A DNA stretch of 64,000 bases from Azonexus sp. R2A61 (GCF_021401135.1 NZ_JACBFO010000002.1:620001-684000); one strand, 5' to 3'; positions 1 to 9,930 are shown, counted from the first letter of the stretch. Program-made: numbers and translations. The notes: generated by a model not told the origin, from the letters alone.

Positions 1-1019
1 TGGCCGCAAGCGGCATCGATGTCGTCACCGCGCGTCTTGCGCGTCGTCGTGACAATGCCCGCCTGTATCAGAATGTCGGCAAAGCGCCGCACCCGATCCG
101 CCGGCGAACGCCGGAACGGCGATCCCGGAAACGGGTTGAAGGGAATCAGATTGAACTTGCACGGCACATCGCGCACCAGCGCGAGCAATTCGCGGGCATG
201 AGCATCGGCATCATTGATGCCGGCCATCATCGTGTATTCGAAAGTAATGAAGTCGCGCGGCGCTTTTTCCAGATAGCGCCGACACGCGGCCATCAGGTCT
301 TTCAGCGGATATTTCTGGTTGATCGGCACCAACTGGTCGCGCAAGGCATCGTTCGGCGCGTGCAGGGATACCGCCAGTGCGACCGGACACGCTTCGCGCA
401 AACGGTCCATCACCGGCACCAGACCGGAAGTGGAGACCGTGACGCGGCGCCGGGACAACCCGTAGGCATTGTCGTCGAGCATCAGGCGCAGCGCTGCGAC
501 CGTGTTGTCGAAATTGGCGAGCGGCTCGCCCATGCCCATCATGACGACATTGGAAATTACCCGTTCGTCGCCGTGGACCGCACCAAGGGCCGCATTGGCC
601 TGCCACAGCTGACCGATGATCTCGGCCACCGTCAGGTTGCGGTTGAAGCCCTGCTTGCCGGTCGAACAGAAAGCGCAATCGAGGGCGCAGCCAGCCTGCG
701 TGGAAATGCACAGGGTGCCCCGGTCGTCTTCGGGAATGAACACCGTCTCGACCGCATTGCCGTTGCCGACATCGATCAGGAACTTGCGCGTACCGTCGTC
801 GGACAACTTGTCCGACACGACGGCAGGCGGCACCACGACCGCCCGCGCCCTGAGCTTTTCGCGCAGGCTCTTGGCGAGGTCGGTCATGGCATCGAAATCC
901 GCCACGCCGGAACGATGCATCCAGCGCAATACCTGGCGTGCCCGGAAGGGCTTTTCGCCCTGCTCGGCAAACCAGGCAGTCAGGCTTTCGGCATCGAAAT
1001 CCAGCAGATTGACGGACAT
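1..1019 (-). CDS. rlmN: RlmN, dual-specificity 23S rRNA/tRNA adenine-C2 methyltransferase (3' end outside the window)
   Basis: Radical-SAM enzyme that methylates C2 of A2503 in 23S rRNA and A37 of some tRNAs. I translated it from the minus strand, starting at ATG 1017-1019. The cluster-binding CxxxCxxC motif is present (Cys111, Cys115, Cys118 within [15 protein letters not shown]). The second catalytic Cys lies in DDIDAACG, encoded by the first bases of the window, so only a short C-terminal tail is missing. Other family marks are [11 protein letters not shown] and SLHAPND. The gene follows ndk by 9 nt on the same strand, so the two are probably co-transcribed, an arrangement common in betaproteobacteria. 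Identity is very secure; only the stop codon is not seen. Confidence 0.97.
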   Translation of the reverse strand, partial: MSVNLLDFDAESLTAWFAEQGEKPFRARQVLRWMHRSGVADFDAMTDLAKSLREKLRARAVVVPPAVVSDKLSDDGTRKFLIDVGNGNAVETVFIPEDDRGTLCISTQAGCALDCAFCSTGKQGFNRNLTVAEIIGQLWQANAALGAVHGDERVISNVVMMGMGEPLANFDNTVAALRLMLDDNAYGLSRRRVTVSTSGLVPVMDRLREACPVALAVSLHAPNDALRDQLVPINQKYPLKDLMAACRRYLEKAPRDFITFEYTMMAGINDADAHARELLALVRDVPCKFNLIPFNPFPGSPFRRSPADRVRRFADILIQAGIVTTTRKTRGDDIDAACG

Positions 1020-1028
1020 CGTATCTTC

Positions 1029-1457
1029 TTAGCGGCCAGCGTAAATGTTATGACCCGGGAAGAAGAAGGCGGTTTCGACAGCGGCCGTTTCCGGGGCATC
1101 GGAACCGTGCACGGCATTGGCGTCGATCGACTCGGCGAAATCGGCGCGGATGGTGCCCGGCGCGGCCTTCTTCGGATCGGTGGCGCCCATCAGTTCGCGG
1201 TTCTTGGCGATGGCATCTTCACCTTCCAGAATCTGCACCATGACCGGACCGGAGATCATGAAGGAAACCAGATCCTTGAAGAAGGGACGCTCCTTATGCA
1301 CGGCGTAGAACTGACCGGCTTCCTGCTCGGACAGCCAGATCATCTTGGAAGCGATGACCTTCAGGCCGGCCGCTTCGAAACGGGCGTAAATCTGGCCGAT
1401 GACGTTCTTCTTGACGGCATCCGGCTTGATGATGGAAAGGGTGCGTTCGATAGCCAT
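1029..1457 (-). CDS. ndk: Nucleoside diphosphate kinase
   Basis: Transfers the gamma-phosphate of ATP to nucleoside diphosphates through a phosphohistidine intermediate and balances the NTP/dNTP pools in the cytoplasm. The 142 residues match the usual bacterial length of about 140. The N-terminus ([12 protein letters not shown]) is typical and the active-site histidine is His117 in NAVHGSD. The downstream tail ends [12 protein letters not shown], close to the FF/FxxxE-type ending of the family. It is the first gene of an ndk-rlmN pair on the minus strand. The 72 nt upstream, before the next gene's end, would hold its promoter; I see no strong consensus there. Confidence 0.97.
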   Translation of the reverse strand: MAIERTLSIIKPDAVKKNVIGQIYARFEAAGLKVIASKMIWLSEQEAGQFYAVHKERPFFKDLVSFMISGPVMVQILEGEDAIAKNRELMGATDPKKAAPGTIRADFAESIDANAVHGSDAPETAAVETAFFFPGHNIYAGR

Positions 1458-1529
1458 GTGTTTGCTCCGAAAAAGCTAGTCGGTTGAAAAACGGGGAATT
1501 TTAGCAGACAAGTCCCCCGGACGTCCGCC

Positions 1530-2204
1530 TCACTGCGCCATCGCCGCCCGACGAACCGGACCGGCGAGCAATTCGAAGTCCTTGGGCGCGACGTATTGCA
1601 GCAGTTCCTTGCCGTCGCCATCGACCACCACATCGAGTCCTTTCGCCGGGTACAGCAGATGCACCCGCTTCTCGCCCAGCGGAAGGCGCTCGGCCGGCGC
1701 GCCGAAGCGTGCTACCACGGCCGCTTCGTCAAGATTGACGGTTGGAATGACACTGATCGCGCGCAGCGGCATGCCTCGCGCCGTAGCCAGATCGCCCTGG
1801 CTGAGGCGAATCTTGCGTGTCGTGCTCTCCATGTGTTCGGCCTTCAGCGCCCGCTCGCGCATCGCCGCCACCGTATCCGGAGATGCATCGACCGTCAGGA
1901 TGACCTTGGCCAGCACGAAACCGAGCTTGGCCTGATTGGCGTAGGCCTCCAGCGTTCCGACCTCGTCGGGCGCGGCAATGATCGCGACTTCCAGATCGTC
2001 GCCATGCAGGCGCACGAAATCGTCCAGCGTACTCGTGCCAGGCACCAGACCAAAAACGCGCGAACCGCCCTGGCCGTCGGTTTCGATTTGCCAGGGCAGA
2101 TTGCTCTCCGGATCGAAACCGGCCTGCTCACCACTACCGGGAATCAGAAAGGGAATCAACAGCGCGGCGATGATCAGTGCGACGATGGACAGGGCGAATT
2201 TCAT
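1530..2204 (-). CDS. Uncharacterised protein with one N-terminal membrane anchor
   Basis: 224 residues, family not recognised. I chose the start at ATG 2202-2204 because MKFALSIVALIIAALLIPF forms a clean membrane segment directly after it. An upstream in-frame start would add 31 Arg/Ser-rich residues that overlap the neighbouring terminator. The rest is soluble and probably exported or anchored facing the periplasm, rich in Asp, Val and Leu. A central segment (about residues 45-90: LVPGTSTLDDF, then AAPDEVGTLEAYANQ) and a C-terminal one (VNLDEAAVVARFGAPAERL, HLLYPAKGLDVVVDGDG) look like the paired SmpA/OmlA-like pattern in which a short domain compares sequence with threshold terms. I regard that only as a resemblance. 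It lies between ndk and a TRAP operon on the same strand, separated from the latter by a terminator. Confidence 0.75.
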   Translation of the reverse strand: MKFALSIVALIIAALLIPFLIPGSGEQAGFDPESNLPWQIETDGQGGSRVFGLVPGTSTLDDFVRLHGDDLEVAIIAAPDEVGTLEAYANQAKLGFVLAKVILTVDASPDTVAAMRERALKAEHMESTTRKIRLSQGDLATARGMPLRAISVIPTVNLDEAAVVARFGAPAERLPLGEKRVHLLYPAKGLDVVVDGDGKELLQYVAPKDFELLAGPVRRAAMAQ

Positions 2205-2253
2205 GGATGCGGCGCTCGAAAAATGGGCCATTCTGCCACCCATCCCACAAATG

Positions 2254-2293
2254 AAAAAGCCGCGCCCGGCCGATTGGCGGGGCGCGGCGGCTT
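2254..2293 (-). terminator. Rho-independent terminator after the dctM gene
   Basis: GC-rich hairpin with arms AAGCCGCCGCGCCC and GGGCGCGGCTTTTT (minus-strand reading), ending in five T. It lies 14 nt beyond the dctM stop and closes the dctPQM transcript before the unknown gene at 1530-2204. Confidence 0.8.
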
Positions 2294-2307
2294 GCATGGG
2301 GCCTCGG

Positions 2308-3591
2308 TCAGAGCATGCCCAGCGTTCGCGGCAGCCAGAGCGAGATCGCCGGCACGTAGGTCACCAGGATCAGGAAAATCAGCATCGACAGCAGCCACGG
2401 CCAGACGGCAACGGTCAGTTCGGTGATCCCCATCTTGGTGATGCCGGAGGCAACGTAGAGGTTCAGACCAACCGGCGGGTGGCAAAGACCGACTTCCATG
2501 TTCACCACCATGATGATGCCGAAGTGCACCGGATCGATACCGAGCGCGATGGCGATCGGGAACAGGATCGGTGCCAAGATCAGCACGATCGATGACGGCT
2601 CCATGAAATTGCCCATGATCAGCATCAGGATGTTGGCCATGATCAGGAAGCCGATCATGCCGATCCCCGAACCCATCATGAAATCAGCCATCGTCTGCGG
2701 AATGTTCTCGTGCGTCAGCAGGAAGGAGAACAGCACCGCGTTGGTGATGATGTAGAGCAGCATCGCGCTCATGTTGGCCGAATTCAGCAACACCTTGGGC
2801 ACGTCCTTCAGGCTCAGGTCCTTGTAGACGAAAACCGCGACGATGAAGGCGTAGACCGCGCTCATCGCCGCCGCCTCGGTCGGCGTGAACAGACCGGTGT
2901 AGATACCGCCCATGACCACGACGATCAGGAACAGACCCCAGGCCGAATCCTTGAACGCCTTGGCACGCTCCATCCAGGTCGCCTTCGGCATGCGCGGGTA
3001 ACCGAACTTGCGGGCCCGGTTCCAGGTCACGAAGCCGAGAAAGCCGGCCAGCATCAGCCCCGGCACGACGCCGGCCATGAACAGCGCGCCGACCGAAGTA
3101 TTGGTCGACACCGAGTACATGACCATGACGATCGACGGCGGAATCAGGATGCCGAGTGCGCCGGACGTCGTGATGACGCCCGCCCCGAAACTCTTCGGAA
3201 AACCCTGCTTGACCATCGCCGGCAGGATGATGGCACCGATCGCCACCACGGTCGCCGGACTCGAGCCCGAGACCGCCGCAAACAACGCGCAGGCCAGCAC
3301 GCCGCCGAGACCGAGACCGCCGTGCCAGTGGCCGACCATCGACGTGGCGAAGTTGATCATTCGCCGGGCGACGCCACCATGGGTCAGGAAGTTGCCGGCC
3401 AGGATGAAGAACGGGATGGCCATGATCTCGAACTTCTCGATGCCGGTAAACAGCTTGAGCGCGACCGACTCGATCGGCACCTGCGTCATCGTGAACAGGA
3501 AGGTGAGAACGGTCAGGCCGAGCGAAATCGAGATCGGCATGCCCGTCAGCATCAGGACGAGCAGGATGATGAAGATGATGGCGGCGCTCAT
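2308..3591 (-). CDS. dctM: TRAP transporter large permease, DctM family
   Basis: Large membrane subunit of a tripartite ATP-independent periplasmic transporter, which carries the substrate across the inner membrane with sodium or proton symport. The 427 residues are typical of the family and almost entirely hydrophobic, with about 11-12 segments. Family marks are PFFILAGNFLTHGGVARR, CALFAAVSGSSPATVVAIG and [15 protein letters not shown]. It overlaps dctQ by 4 nt (ATGA), so translation is coupled. With dctQ and dctP it forms one minus-strand operon, and the divergent DctS/DctR-like pair suggests C4-dicarboxylates as substrate. That substrate is inferred from context and from the similarity of the DctP subunit, not read from this subunit. 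Confidence 0.95.
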   Translation of the reverse strand: MSAAIIFIILLVLMLTGMPISISLGLTVLTFLFTMTQVPIESVALKLFTGIEKFEIMAIPFFILAGNFLTHGGVARRMINFATSMVGHWHGGLGLGGVLACALFAAVSGSSPATVVAIGAIILPAMVKQGFPKSFGAGVITTSGALGILIPPSIVMVMYSVSTNTSVGALFMAGVVPGLMLAGFLGFVTWNRARKFGYPRMPKATWMERAKAFKDSAWGLFLIVVVMGGIYTGLFTPTEAAAMSAVYAFIVAVFVYKDLSLKDVPKVLLNSANMSAMLLYIITNAVLFSFLLTHENIPQTMADFMMGSGIGMIGFLIMANILMLIMGNFMEPSSIVLILAPILFPIAIALGIDPVHFGIIMVVNMEVGLCHPPVGLNLYVASGITKMGITELTVAVWPWLLSMLIFLILVTYVPAISLWLPRTLGML

Positions 3592-4289
3592 TGCTTGTCT
3601 CCCTTGCCGGCGTCGCTGTCTTCGCCCATTTGCTTGTGTTTCAGATCGTGCGGATGGAGATCGTCACCCATGTCGTACGGATTGACATCCACCGGCAACA
3701 CTTCCTCTTCGATACCGTCGACGTGACCATGATCGTGGTGCGGCAGTTCGCCGGTACGCACGAACGACACGATGACCTGCAGGAAACGGAAGCACATCAG
3801 GTAGGAACCCAGCGGAATCGCCGAATAGACGATCCAGGTAGGCCACTCCAGGTCGGGCGTGATCGGCCCTTCGTAGAGATCCCCGAGATCCATGCCCAGC
3901 CAGGTCTTGAACTGGTAATTGGCACCGTTCTCCCAAACGAAGGTCGCGCCCAGCGAACCGACGATGAAGGTGAACAAGGCTCCGGCCGCCAGGCCGAAGA
4001 TGATGAATTTGCCGCGATTGGCCGGCGACAAGCGGTTGATCAGCACGTCGACCCCGACGTGGATACCGGTACGCACACCGTAAGCCGCACCGAACTTGGC
4101 CATCCAGACGAACATGATGATGGTCAGTTCCTGGGCCCAGCCCATGTTGATTTCGAGCAGGAAATCCTGCACTGCCGGGACATCGATCCCGGTGCCATAG
4201 CGATGGACGACCGACGCGAAGATGATCAGCGTCGCAGCCCCCATCAGGAAGGCAATCAGCCATTCCTCGATGTAATTCAGAAATTTCAT
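3588..4289 (-). CDS. dctQ: TRAP transporter small permease, DctQ family, with His/Asp-rich tail
   Basis: Small membrane subunit that pairs with DctM. Four hydrophobic segments are visible: residues about 12-30, 50-70, 92-115 and 145-165. The motif WAQELTIIMFVWMAKFGAAY is the conserved core. At 233 residues it is longer than a usual DctQ (about 160-200). The excess is a hydrophilic C-terminal tail from about residue 180, with HHDHGH, an acidic stretch and then DLHPHDLKHK. The tail could bind metal or simply be a cytoplasmic extension. It starts 19 nt after a strong hairpin that separates it from dctP and has a G-rich ribosome-binding site (GGGGGA). Confidence 0.93.
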   Translation of the reverse strand: MKFLNYIEEWLIAFLMGAATLIIFASVVHRYGTGIDVPAVQDFLLEINMGWAQELTIIMFVWMAKFGAAYGVRTGIHVGVDVLINRLSPANRGKFIIFGLAAGALFTFIVGSLGATFVWENGANYQFKTWLGMDLGDLYEGPITPDLEWPTWIVYSAIPLGSYLMCFRFLQVIVSFVRTGELPHHDHGHVDGIEEEVLPVDVNPYDMGDDLHPHDLKHKQMGEDSDAGKGDKQ

Positions 4290-4308
4290 GTTGTCCCCCG
4301 TGGCGCCG

Positions 4309-4336
4309 GCGATTCGTCCGTTACCGGACGAATCGC
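4309..4336 (-). other. Intercistronic hairpin between dctP and dctQ
   Basis: Perfect 12-bp stem (GCGATTCGTCCG with its complement) and a 4-nt loop, with no T-run following. It sits between the dctP stop and the dctQ start. A stem of this kind downstream of the binding-protein gene typically protects the upstream mRNA and lets DctP be made in excess over the permease; this role is inferred. Confidence 0.7.
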
Positions 4337-4357
4337 TTCAGCCTAGTCGATCAAGTC

Positions 4358-5362
4358 TTACAGCTTGGCCGGATCGAAACCGGTCGCCTTGTAGACCGCG
4401 TCGATGGTTTCCTTGCCGATACGGCTTTCCATCTTCTTATGCACCGGCACCAGCACCTTCTTGAAGGCAGCGCGCTCCTGGGTCGTCGGCACATGAACTT
4501 CGGTCTTGCCGCTCTTCTTGACCATATCCAGCGCTCCGTCGTTCTCGACCTTGGCGATCTGGTTGGCGTAGCGGGTGGACTCTTCCATCGCCTTTTCCAG
4601 CTGACCGCGGACATCAGCCGGCAAGCCGTCCCAGAACTTCTTGTTGACGATCACCGCGTAGCCCAGATAACCGTGCTCGGTCAGCGTCAGATGCTTCTGC
4701 ACTTCGTGCATCTTCTGGGTATAGAGGTTGGAAATCGGGTTTTCCGTACCGTCGACCACACCAGTCTGCAAAGCCTGGTAGACCTCGGAGAAGGCCATCA
4801 CTTGCGGCAATGCCTTCAGTGCACGAACTTCTTCCTCAAGCACCTTGGACGACTGGATACGCAGCTTCTTGCCGCGCAGATCATCCGGCGTCCGGATCGG
4901 CGTATTTGCCGAGAAGGACTTGAAGCCGTTGTCCCAGAAAGCCAGGCCGCTGATGCCCTTGGGCTCGAGCTTGGAGAGCAGTTTCTTGCCGACCGGACCA
5001 TTGGTCACTTTATGCAGATCGTCGTAATTGTCGAAAATGTACGGCAGATCGAAAACCTCGAACTCCTTGACACCCAGCGGGCCGAACTTGGCCAGCGACG
5101 GTGCCAGCATCTGGACCGCGCCGAGCTGCAGGGCTTCCATTTCTTCCTTGTCCTTGTACAGCGTCGAGTTGGCATACACCTCGACCTTGACCTTGCCCTT
5201 GGTCAATTCGCCGGCCTTCTTGGCGAACATTTCGGCAGCCTTGCCCTTTGGCGTATCGGCCGCCACGACGTGGCTGAACTTGATCACGATGGGTTGTTGT
5301 GCGTAAGCTCCGAACGAAACGGCGCAGGCAAAAAGACCTGCCAGCAGCTTGGATACTTGCAT
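4358..5362 (-). CDS. dctP: TRAP transporter substrate-binding protein, DctP family
   Basis: Periplasmic receptor of the transporter. The start at 5362 is preferred because a near-perfect Shine-Dalgarno (AGGAGGAG, 5371-5378 on the minus strand) lies 8 nt upstream; a further in-frame ATG would add 11 polar residues and break the signal peptide. The signal peptide is MQVSKLLAGLFACAVSFGAYA, probably cut before QQPIVIKFSHVV. The mature part shows the DctP marks KFSHVVAADTPKGKAA and VVDGTENPISNLYTQKMHEV; the Arg in KLRIQSSKV is the likely carboxylate-binding residue. At 334 residues it has the normal length. It closely resembles C4-dicarboxylate receptors, and the linked two-component pair supports that assignment. 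Confidence 0.94.
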   Translation of the reverse strand: MQVSKLLAGLFACAVSFGAYAQQPIVIKFSHVVAADTPKGKAAEMFAKKAGELTKGKVKVEVYANSTLYKDKEEMEALQLGAVQMLAPSLAKFGPLGVKEFEVFDLPYIFDNYDDLHKVTNGPVGKKLLSKLEPKGISGLAFWDNGFKSFSANTPIRTPDDLRGKKLRIQSSKVLEEEVRALKALPQVMAFSEVYQALQTGVVDGTENPISNLYTQKMHEVQKHLTLTEHGYLGYAVIVNKKFWDGLPADVRGQLEKAMEESTRYANQIAKVENDGALDMVKKSGKTEVHVPTTQERAAFKKVLVPVHKKMESRIGKETIDAVYKATGFDPAKL

Positions 5363-5435
5363 ATCGGTATCTCCTCCTGAAATTTGATTGGGCACACAAA
5401 GTATTGCACCCTATTCAAATTATTATGAAAGGCAT

Positions 5436-5456
5436 AATCCACACATATTGTGGATT
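5436..5456. promoter_or_regulatory. Inverted repeat in the dctP/dctS divergent region
   Basis: AATCCACA and TGTGGATT separated by 5 nt, in the short AT-rich divergent spacer. It overlaps a possible GTG start of the kinase at 5450, which favours ATG 5462 as the true start. It is a reasonable binding site for the adjacent FixJ/NarL-type regulator, but this rests on position and symmetry only. Confidence 0.5.
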
Positions 5457-5461
5457 TCCAC

Positions 5462-7465
5462 ATGATCCCCAACTCCTCGCCCTCCGGCTTGGCCGACACG
5501 CCCCCCGCCGGACAATCCCACCGGCTTCGCTGGTTGCTCGCCCTGCCCAAACTGGGCATCGTCCTGCTCGTCATGGCGCTGATTTCGCTGCTGGTTCTGC
5601 TGCACCGCTCGGAAACCGAAGAACAACGGACAACGCTGATCAAGGATGTCCTGTGGCTGGAACAGAGCCTGCGCTTCCACTTGAACGGCAACCAGGAACA
5701 ATTGCAGCAACTGGCGATCGAACTCCCGGAAGGCGGCGGCGAAAAACTGTTCAGGCTGCGCGCAACCCATATGCTGAAAAATTCGCCGGAGATAGCCCAG
5801 ATTCTCTGGCTTGACGCACACGGCCATATCGTCGACGCCCTCCCTACCGAACAGATGCCAGACACCGGCGGCGGACCGTCTGCGCGCCAGATCAGCGCGC
5901 GCGCCATGGAGCTGGCGGACAAGCTCAGCAAGCCGGTCTACAGCGAAACCTTCACCCCGCCGGGCAAAGGGGCCTTCGTCGAAGTCCTCGTACCGATCCG
6001 CCACCAGCGCAAGCCGGCCGGCGTACTGATCGCCGTTTATCCACTGGCGTCGCTGCTGTCGACGCAGATTCCCTGGTGGTTCACCGAAAAATACCGCGTC
6101 GAGATCGTCAATGACGAAAACACCCTGGTCGCCACGCAGACCGCGATCACCGGCGACAGCGGACAGATGTACCAGATCCCGTTCGACCCGCCGGGCTACG
6201 GACTGGTCCTGCGCGTCACCAGTTATGCCACGCCGGACAATACGCTGCCGCGAATCCTGATTGCCGCCATCATCCTGCTCGCCATCGGTGTCTTCTGGAG
6301 CCTGTGGCTGATCCGCGACCTGATGCGCAAGCGCAGCCGGGCCGAGGAAGCGCTGCGTTCGGAACACGCCTTCCGCGCAGCAATGGAAGATTCGCTGACG
6401 GTCGGCATGCGCGCCCGCGACCTGAAGGGCAAGATCATTTATGTGAACCCGGCGTTCTGCAAGATGACGGGCTTTGCGGCCACCGACCTGGTCGGCACGA
6501 CCCCGCCGATGCCCTACTGGGCACCGGAAAATCTCGCGGAAAGCTATGCCATGCACGAAGCGGTGATGGCCGGCGAAGCACCGCCGGAGGGATTCGAAAT
6601 GACCTTCATGCGCAAGAGCGGCGAGCGCTTCCAGGCCCTGGTCTATGAAGCAAAGCTGATCGATGGCCACGGCGAGCACACCGGCTGGATGGCATCGGTA
6701 CTCGACATCACCGAGCGCAAGGAAGCTGAAGAAATGGCCCGGCAACAGCAGGAGCAACTGCAATTCACCGCCCGCCTGGTGACCTTGGGTGAAATGGCCT
6801 CGACGCTGGCCCACGAACTTAACCAGCCGCTGGCTGCAATCGCCAGCTACAACACCGGCTGCCTCAATCTGCTGGCCGATGGCCGCGCCAGCAACAGCGA
6901 ACTGCAGCCGGCCCTCGAAAAAATCGGGCTGCAAGCCCAGCGTGCCGGCAAGATCGTCCGCCGGGTCTACGACTTCGTCCGGCGCAGCGAGCCCAAGCGC
7001 GCGCCCTGCGACCTGCGCGGCGTCATCGAGGACTGCGTCGGTTTCGTCGAAACCGATGCCCGGCGGCGCCAGATCCGCATCGAAACCAGCCTGCCGGCAC
7101 TGCCGCCGGTGCCGGCCGACCGCTTGATGCTTGAACAGGTATTGCTCAACCTGATCCGCAACGCGATGGATTCGATGGGTGACACGCCGGAGCACGACCG
7201 GCTGCTCGGCATCGCTGCCTGCATTGAAGGAAACGAAGTGCGCATCAGCGTCAGCGACCGCGGCTGCGGCATCTCTCCCGAAATCAGCGACAAGCTCTAT
7301 ACCGCCTTTTTCACCACCAAGCCGGAAGGGATGGGCGTCGGCCTGTCGATCTGCCGGTCGATCATCGAGTTCCATCGCGGTCGACTGTGGGCCGAAGACA
7401 ATTTCGAAACCGGGTCGCCCCGCGGTACCATTTTCCTTTTCACCCTGCCCCTGGAAAGCACATGA
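5462..7465 (+). CDS. dctS: Membrane-bound PAS sensor histidine kinase, DctS-like
   Basis: Sensor of a two-component system. Order of parts from ATG 5462: TM1 at about residues 22-46, periplasmic sensor domain about 47-258, TM2 about 262-284, PAS domain about 298-420, dimerisation/phosphoacceptor helix with His451 in [16 protein letters not shown], and an ATPase domain with [13 protein letters not shown] and [18 protein letters not shown]. The HELNQPL form of the H-box is typical of the DctB/DctS/FixL group. A GTG at 5450 in the same frame is possible but lies inside an inverted repeat. Its stop overlaps the regulator's ATG by 4 nt. The gene is divergent from dctPQM, and by analogy with Rhodobacter DctS it should sense C4-dicarboxylates or a related acid and activate the transporter. 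Confidence 0.88.
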   Translation: MIPNSSPSGLADTPPAGQSHRLRWLLALPKLGIVLLVMALISLLVLLHRSETEEQRTTLIKDVLWLEQSLRFHLNGNQEQLQQLAIELPEGGGEKLFRLRATHMLKNSPEIAQILWLDAHGHIVDALPTEQMPDTGGGPSARQISARAMELADKLSKPVYSETFTPPGKGAFVEVLVPIRHQRKPAGVLIAVYPLASLLSTQIPWWFTEKYRVEIVNDENTLVATQTAITGDSGQMYQIPFDPPGYGLVLRVTSYATPDNTLPRILIAAIILLAIGVFWSLWLIRDLMRKRSRAEEALRSEHAFRAAMEDSLTVGMRARDLKGKIIYVNPAFCKMTGFAATDLVGTTPPMPYWAPENLAESYAMHEAVMAGEAPPEGFEMTFMRKSGERFQALVYEAKLIDGHGEHTGWMASVLDITERKEAEEMARQQQEQLQFTARLVTLGEMASTLAHELNQPLAAIASYNTGCLNLLADGRASNSELQPALEKIGLQAQRAGKIVRRVYDFVRRSEPKRAPCDLRGVIEDCVGFVETDARRRQIRIETSLPALPPVPADRLMLEQVLLNLIRNAMDSMGDTPEHDRLLGIAACIEGNEVRISVSDRGCGISPEISDKLYTAFFTTKPEGMGVGLSICRSIIEFHRGRLWAEDNFETGSPRGTIFLFTLPLEST

Positions 7466-8064
7466 GCGAAGCCCGCGCCCACCTGGTCGACGACGACGAA
7501 GCCATCCGCGACGCGCTGTCCTGGCTGCTCGGCACGCGCGGCATTCCGTGCTCGACCTACGCGTCGGCAGAAGAGTTCCTGGCCGCCTGGTCGGCCCAGA
7601 CCGCCGGCTGTGTCGTAATCGACATGCGCATGTCCGGCATGAGCGGGCTGGACTGCTTCGAAACGCTCAGCGGCCGCGGCTCGCGCCTGCCGGTGATCAT
7701 TCTGACCGGCCACGGCGACGTGCCGCTGGCGGTTGCCTCGCTCAAGCGCGGCGCCTTCGACTTCTTCGAAAAGCCGTTCAACGACAACGAGCTGGCCACC
7801 CGGATCGCCGAAGCGATGGCGCTCGACGCCCGGCAACGGGCGGAAAATGCCACGGTCGACTCGATCAACGCGCTACTTTCCCGACTGACCACCCGCGAGC
7901 GGCAGATCATGGATCACGTGCTGGCCGGCAAGTACAACAAGGTCATCGCCGACGAACTGAACATCAGCATGCGGACGGTCGAAGTGCACCGCGCCAACCT
8001 GTTCGACAAGATGGGCGTCAAAACCGCCGTCGAACTGGCCAACCTGCTCCAGCGGGGACACTGA
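7462..8064 (+). CDS. dctR: Response regulator, FixJ/NarL family, DctR-like
   Basis: 200 residues: REC domain (about 1-120) with phosphoacceptor Asp54 in [12 protein letters not shown] and Lys in FEKPF, then a LuxR-type helix-turn-helix (about 135-197: [38 protein letters not shown]). ATG 7462 is chosen because it overlaps the kinase stop (ATGA); a longer frame would run deep into the kinase gene. Partner of the preceding kinase, with dctPQM as the likely target. A FixJ-type regulator, not an NtrC-type DctD, means sigma-54 is not expected at the dctP promoter. Confidence 0.9.
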   Translation: MSEARAHLVDDDEAIRDALSWLLGTRGIPCSTYASAEEFLAAWSAQTAGCVVIDMRMSGMSGLDCFETLSGRGSRLPVIILTGHGDVPLAVASLKRGAFDFFEKPFNDNELATRIAEAMALDARQRAENATVDSINALLSRLTTRERQIMDHVLAGKYNKVIADELNISMRTVEVHRANLFDKMGVKTAVELANLLQRGH

Positions 8065-8162
8065 CGCGCTTCCCATGCCCGGCGTTTTTCGTTAGCATTT
8101 CGGCAAATTCCTCCGGGCAAACAGGCCCCGATTCACTCCCCACCCATCCCATTGAGGACACC

Positions 8163-8489
8163 ATGAGCGAGCACATCCATTACGTCACCGACGACACCTT
8201 CGAAGCCGAAGTGCTGCAGGCGCAGCAGCCGGTTCTCGTCGACTACTGGGCCGAATGGTGCGGTCCGTGCAAGATGATCGCGCCGATCCTCGACGAAATC
8301 GCCGCCGAATACGCCGGCAAGCTCAAGGTGACCAAGGTCAACATCGACGATAACCAGCAGACCCCGGCCAAATATGGCATCCGCGGCATCCCGACGCTGA
8401 TGATCTTCAAGAACGGCAATGTCGAGGCCACCAAGGTCGGCGCCCTCTCGAAGTCGCAGCTCGCCGCGTTTATTGACAGCACGCTGTAA
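8163..8489 (+). CDS. trxA: Thioredoxin 1
   Basis: Cytoplasmic disulfide reductase. The 108 residues match the family length, with active site WCGPC (Cys33, Cys36) inside [16 protein letters not shown] and the cis-proline loop [14 protein letters not shown]. It lies directly upstream of rho, an order that is conserved in many proteobacteria. The N-terminus begins [13 protein letters not shown], as in other betaproteobacterial TrxA. ATG 8163 is preferred over longer in-frame starts because it matches this N-terminus. Confidence 0.97.
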   Translation: MSEHIHYVTDDTFEAEVLQAQQPVLVDYWAEWCGPCKMIAPILDEIAAEYAGKLKVTKVNIDDNQQTPAKYGIRGIPTLMIFKNGNVEATKVGALSKSQLAAFIDSTL

Positions 8490-8506
8490 TCACCGTAGTC
8501 TCCCTG

Positions 8507-8533
8507 CCTGAAAGTGCGTTCTGCGCTTTCAGG
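8507..8533 (+). terminator. Hairpin between trxA and rho
   Basis: CCTGAAAG...CTTTCAGG stem with an inner CG pairing, 18 nt past the trxA stop. There is no U-tract, so it may be a weak terminator or 3'-stabiliser. The rho leader (to 8650) follows; rho leaders are often autoregulated. Confidence 0.45.
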
Positions 8534-8650
8534 CGACGCTGGCGAATGCTTTCGCAGCGCGTCATCATCCACTCCCAAGCACACTAGCTTCCGCGCCCCG
8601 CCAACGGGCTGACGCCCGCGCTTACCTTCAGGCGCCCAACTCCCATTCCC

Positions 8651-9910
8651 ATGCAACTCTCAGAACTCAAGACACTGCACGTCAGCAAACTGCTCGACAT
8701 GGCGACCGAACTCGCCATCGAAAACGCCAACCGCATGCGCAAGCAGGAGTTGATCTACGCAGTCCTCAAGGCCAAGGCCAAGAACGGCGAAACGATCTAC
8801 GGCGATGGCACGCTGGAAGTGCTGCCCGACGGTTTCGGCTTTCTCCGCTCGGCTGACACCTCCTACCTGGCCAACCCGGACGACATCTACGTTTCGCCGT
8901 CGCAGGTCCGCCGCTTCAACCTGCGCACCGGCGACACCGTCGAGGGCGAGATCCGCACGCCGAAGGACGGCGAGCGCTACGTTGCCCTGACCAAGCTCGA
9001 ATCGATCAACGGTTTCCCGCCGGAAGCCAACAAGAACAAGATCATGTTCGAGAACCTGACGCCGCTGCATCCGACGCGTCACCTCAAGCTCGAACGCGAG
9101 ATCAAGTCCGACGAGAACATCACCAGCCGCGTCATCGACATGATCGCGCCGATCGGCTGCGGCCAGCGCGGTCTGCTCGTCGCGCCGCCGAAGACCGGCA
9201 AGACCGTGATGCTGCAGAACATCGCGCATGCCATCACCGCCAACCACCCGGAAGTCGTGCTGATCGTGCTGCTGATCGACGAACGGCCGGAAGAAGTCAC
9301 CGAAATGACCCGCACGGTCAAGGGCGAGGTCGTCGCCTCGACCTTCGACGAACCGGCCACCCGCCACGTCGCCGTCGCCGAAATGGTCATCGAGAAGGCC
9401 AAGCGCCTGGTCGAGCACAAGAAGGACGTGGTCATCCTGCTCGACTCGATCACCCGTCTTGCCCGCGCCTACAACACCGTCCAGCCGGCCTCCGGCAAGG
9501 TGCTCACCGGCGGTGTCGACGCCAACGCCCTGCAGAAGCCCAAGCGCTTCTTCGGCGCTGCGCGCAACATCGAGGAAGGCGGCTCGCTGACCATCCTCGC
9601 CACCGCGCTGATCGACACCGGCTCGCGCATGGACGAAGTGATCTACGAAGAATTCAAGGGCACCGGCAACTCGGAAATCCACCTCGACCGCCGCATGGCC
9701 GAGAAGCGCATGTACCCGGCGGTCAACGTCAACCGCTCCGGCACCCGCCGCGAAGAGCTGCTGCTCAAGCCGGACGTGCTGCAGAAGATGTGGGTGCTGC
9801 GCAAGCTGTGCTACCCGATGGACGACCTCGAAGCGATGGAATTCCTGCTCGACAAGGTCAAGTCCACCAAGGGCAATGCCGAATTCTTCGACGCCATGCG
9901 TCGCGGCTGA
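8651..9910 (+). CDS. rho: Transcription termination factor Rho
   Basis: Hexameric RNA-dependent ATPase that ends transcripts. The 419 residues equal the E. coli length. N-terminal helical domain about 1-47, RNA-binding cold-shock-like domain about 50-125 ([27 protein letters not shown] core), and an ATPase with the Walker A PPKTGKTV (residues 179-186), Walker [17 protein letters not shown] and the Q-loop/R-loop regions ([19 protein letters not shown]). No insertion domain is present. The leader between trxA and rho is 161 nt long and contains one hairpin. Confidence 0.98.
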   Translation: MQLSELKTLHVSKLLDMATELAIENANRMRKQELIYAVLKAKAKNGETIYGDGTLEVLPDGFGFLRSADTSYLANPDDIYVSPSQVRRFNLRTGDTVEGEIRTPKDGERYVALTKLESINGFPPEANKNKIMFENLTPLHPTRHLKLEREIKSDENITSRVIDMIAPIGCGQRGLLVAPPKTGKTVMLQNIAHAITANHPEVVLIVLLIDERPEEVTEMTRTVKGEVVASTFDEPATRHVAVAEMVIEKAKRLVEHKKDVVILLDSITRLARAYNTVQPASGKVLTGGVDANALQKPKRFFGAARNIEEGGSLTILATALIDTGSRMDEVIYEEFKGTGNSEIHLDRRMAEKRMYPAVNVNRSGTRREELLLKPDVLQKMWVLRKLCYPMDDLEAMEFLLDKVKSTKGNAEFFDAMRRG

Positions 9911-9930
9911 TCCGGCAAACGCAAGGACCT

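Noticed and set aside
5423..7375. Open frame of 650 codons on the minus strand opposite dctS
   Set aside because: Low-complexity shadow with no family marks, whereas the plus strand encodes a clear kinase.
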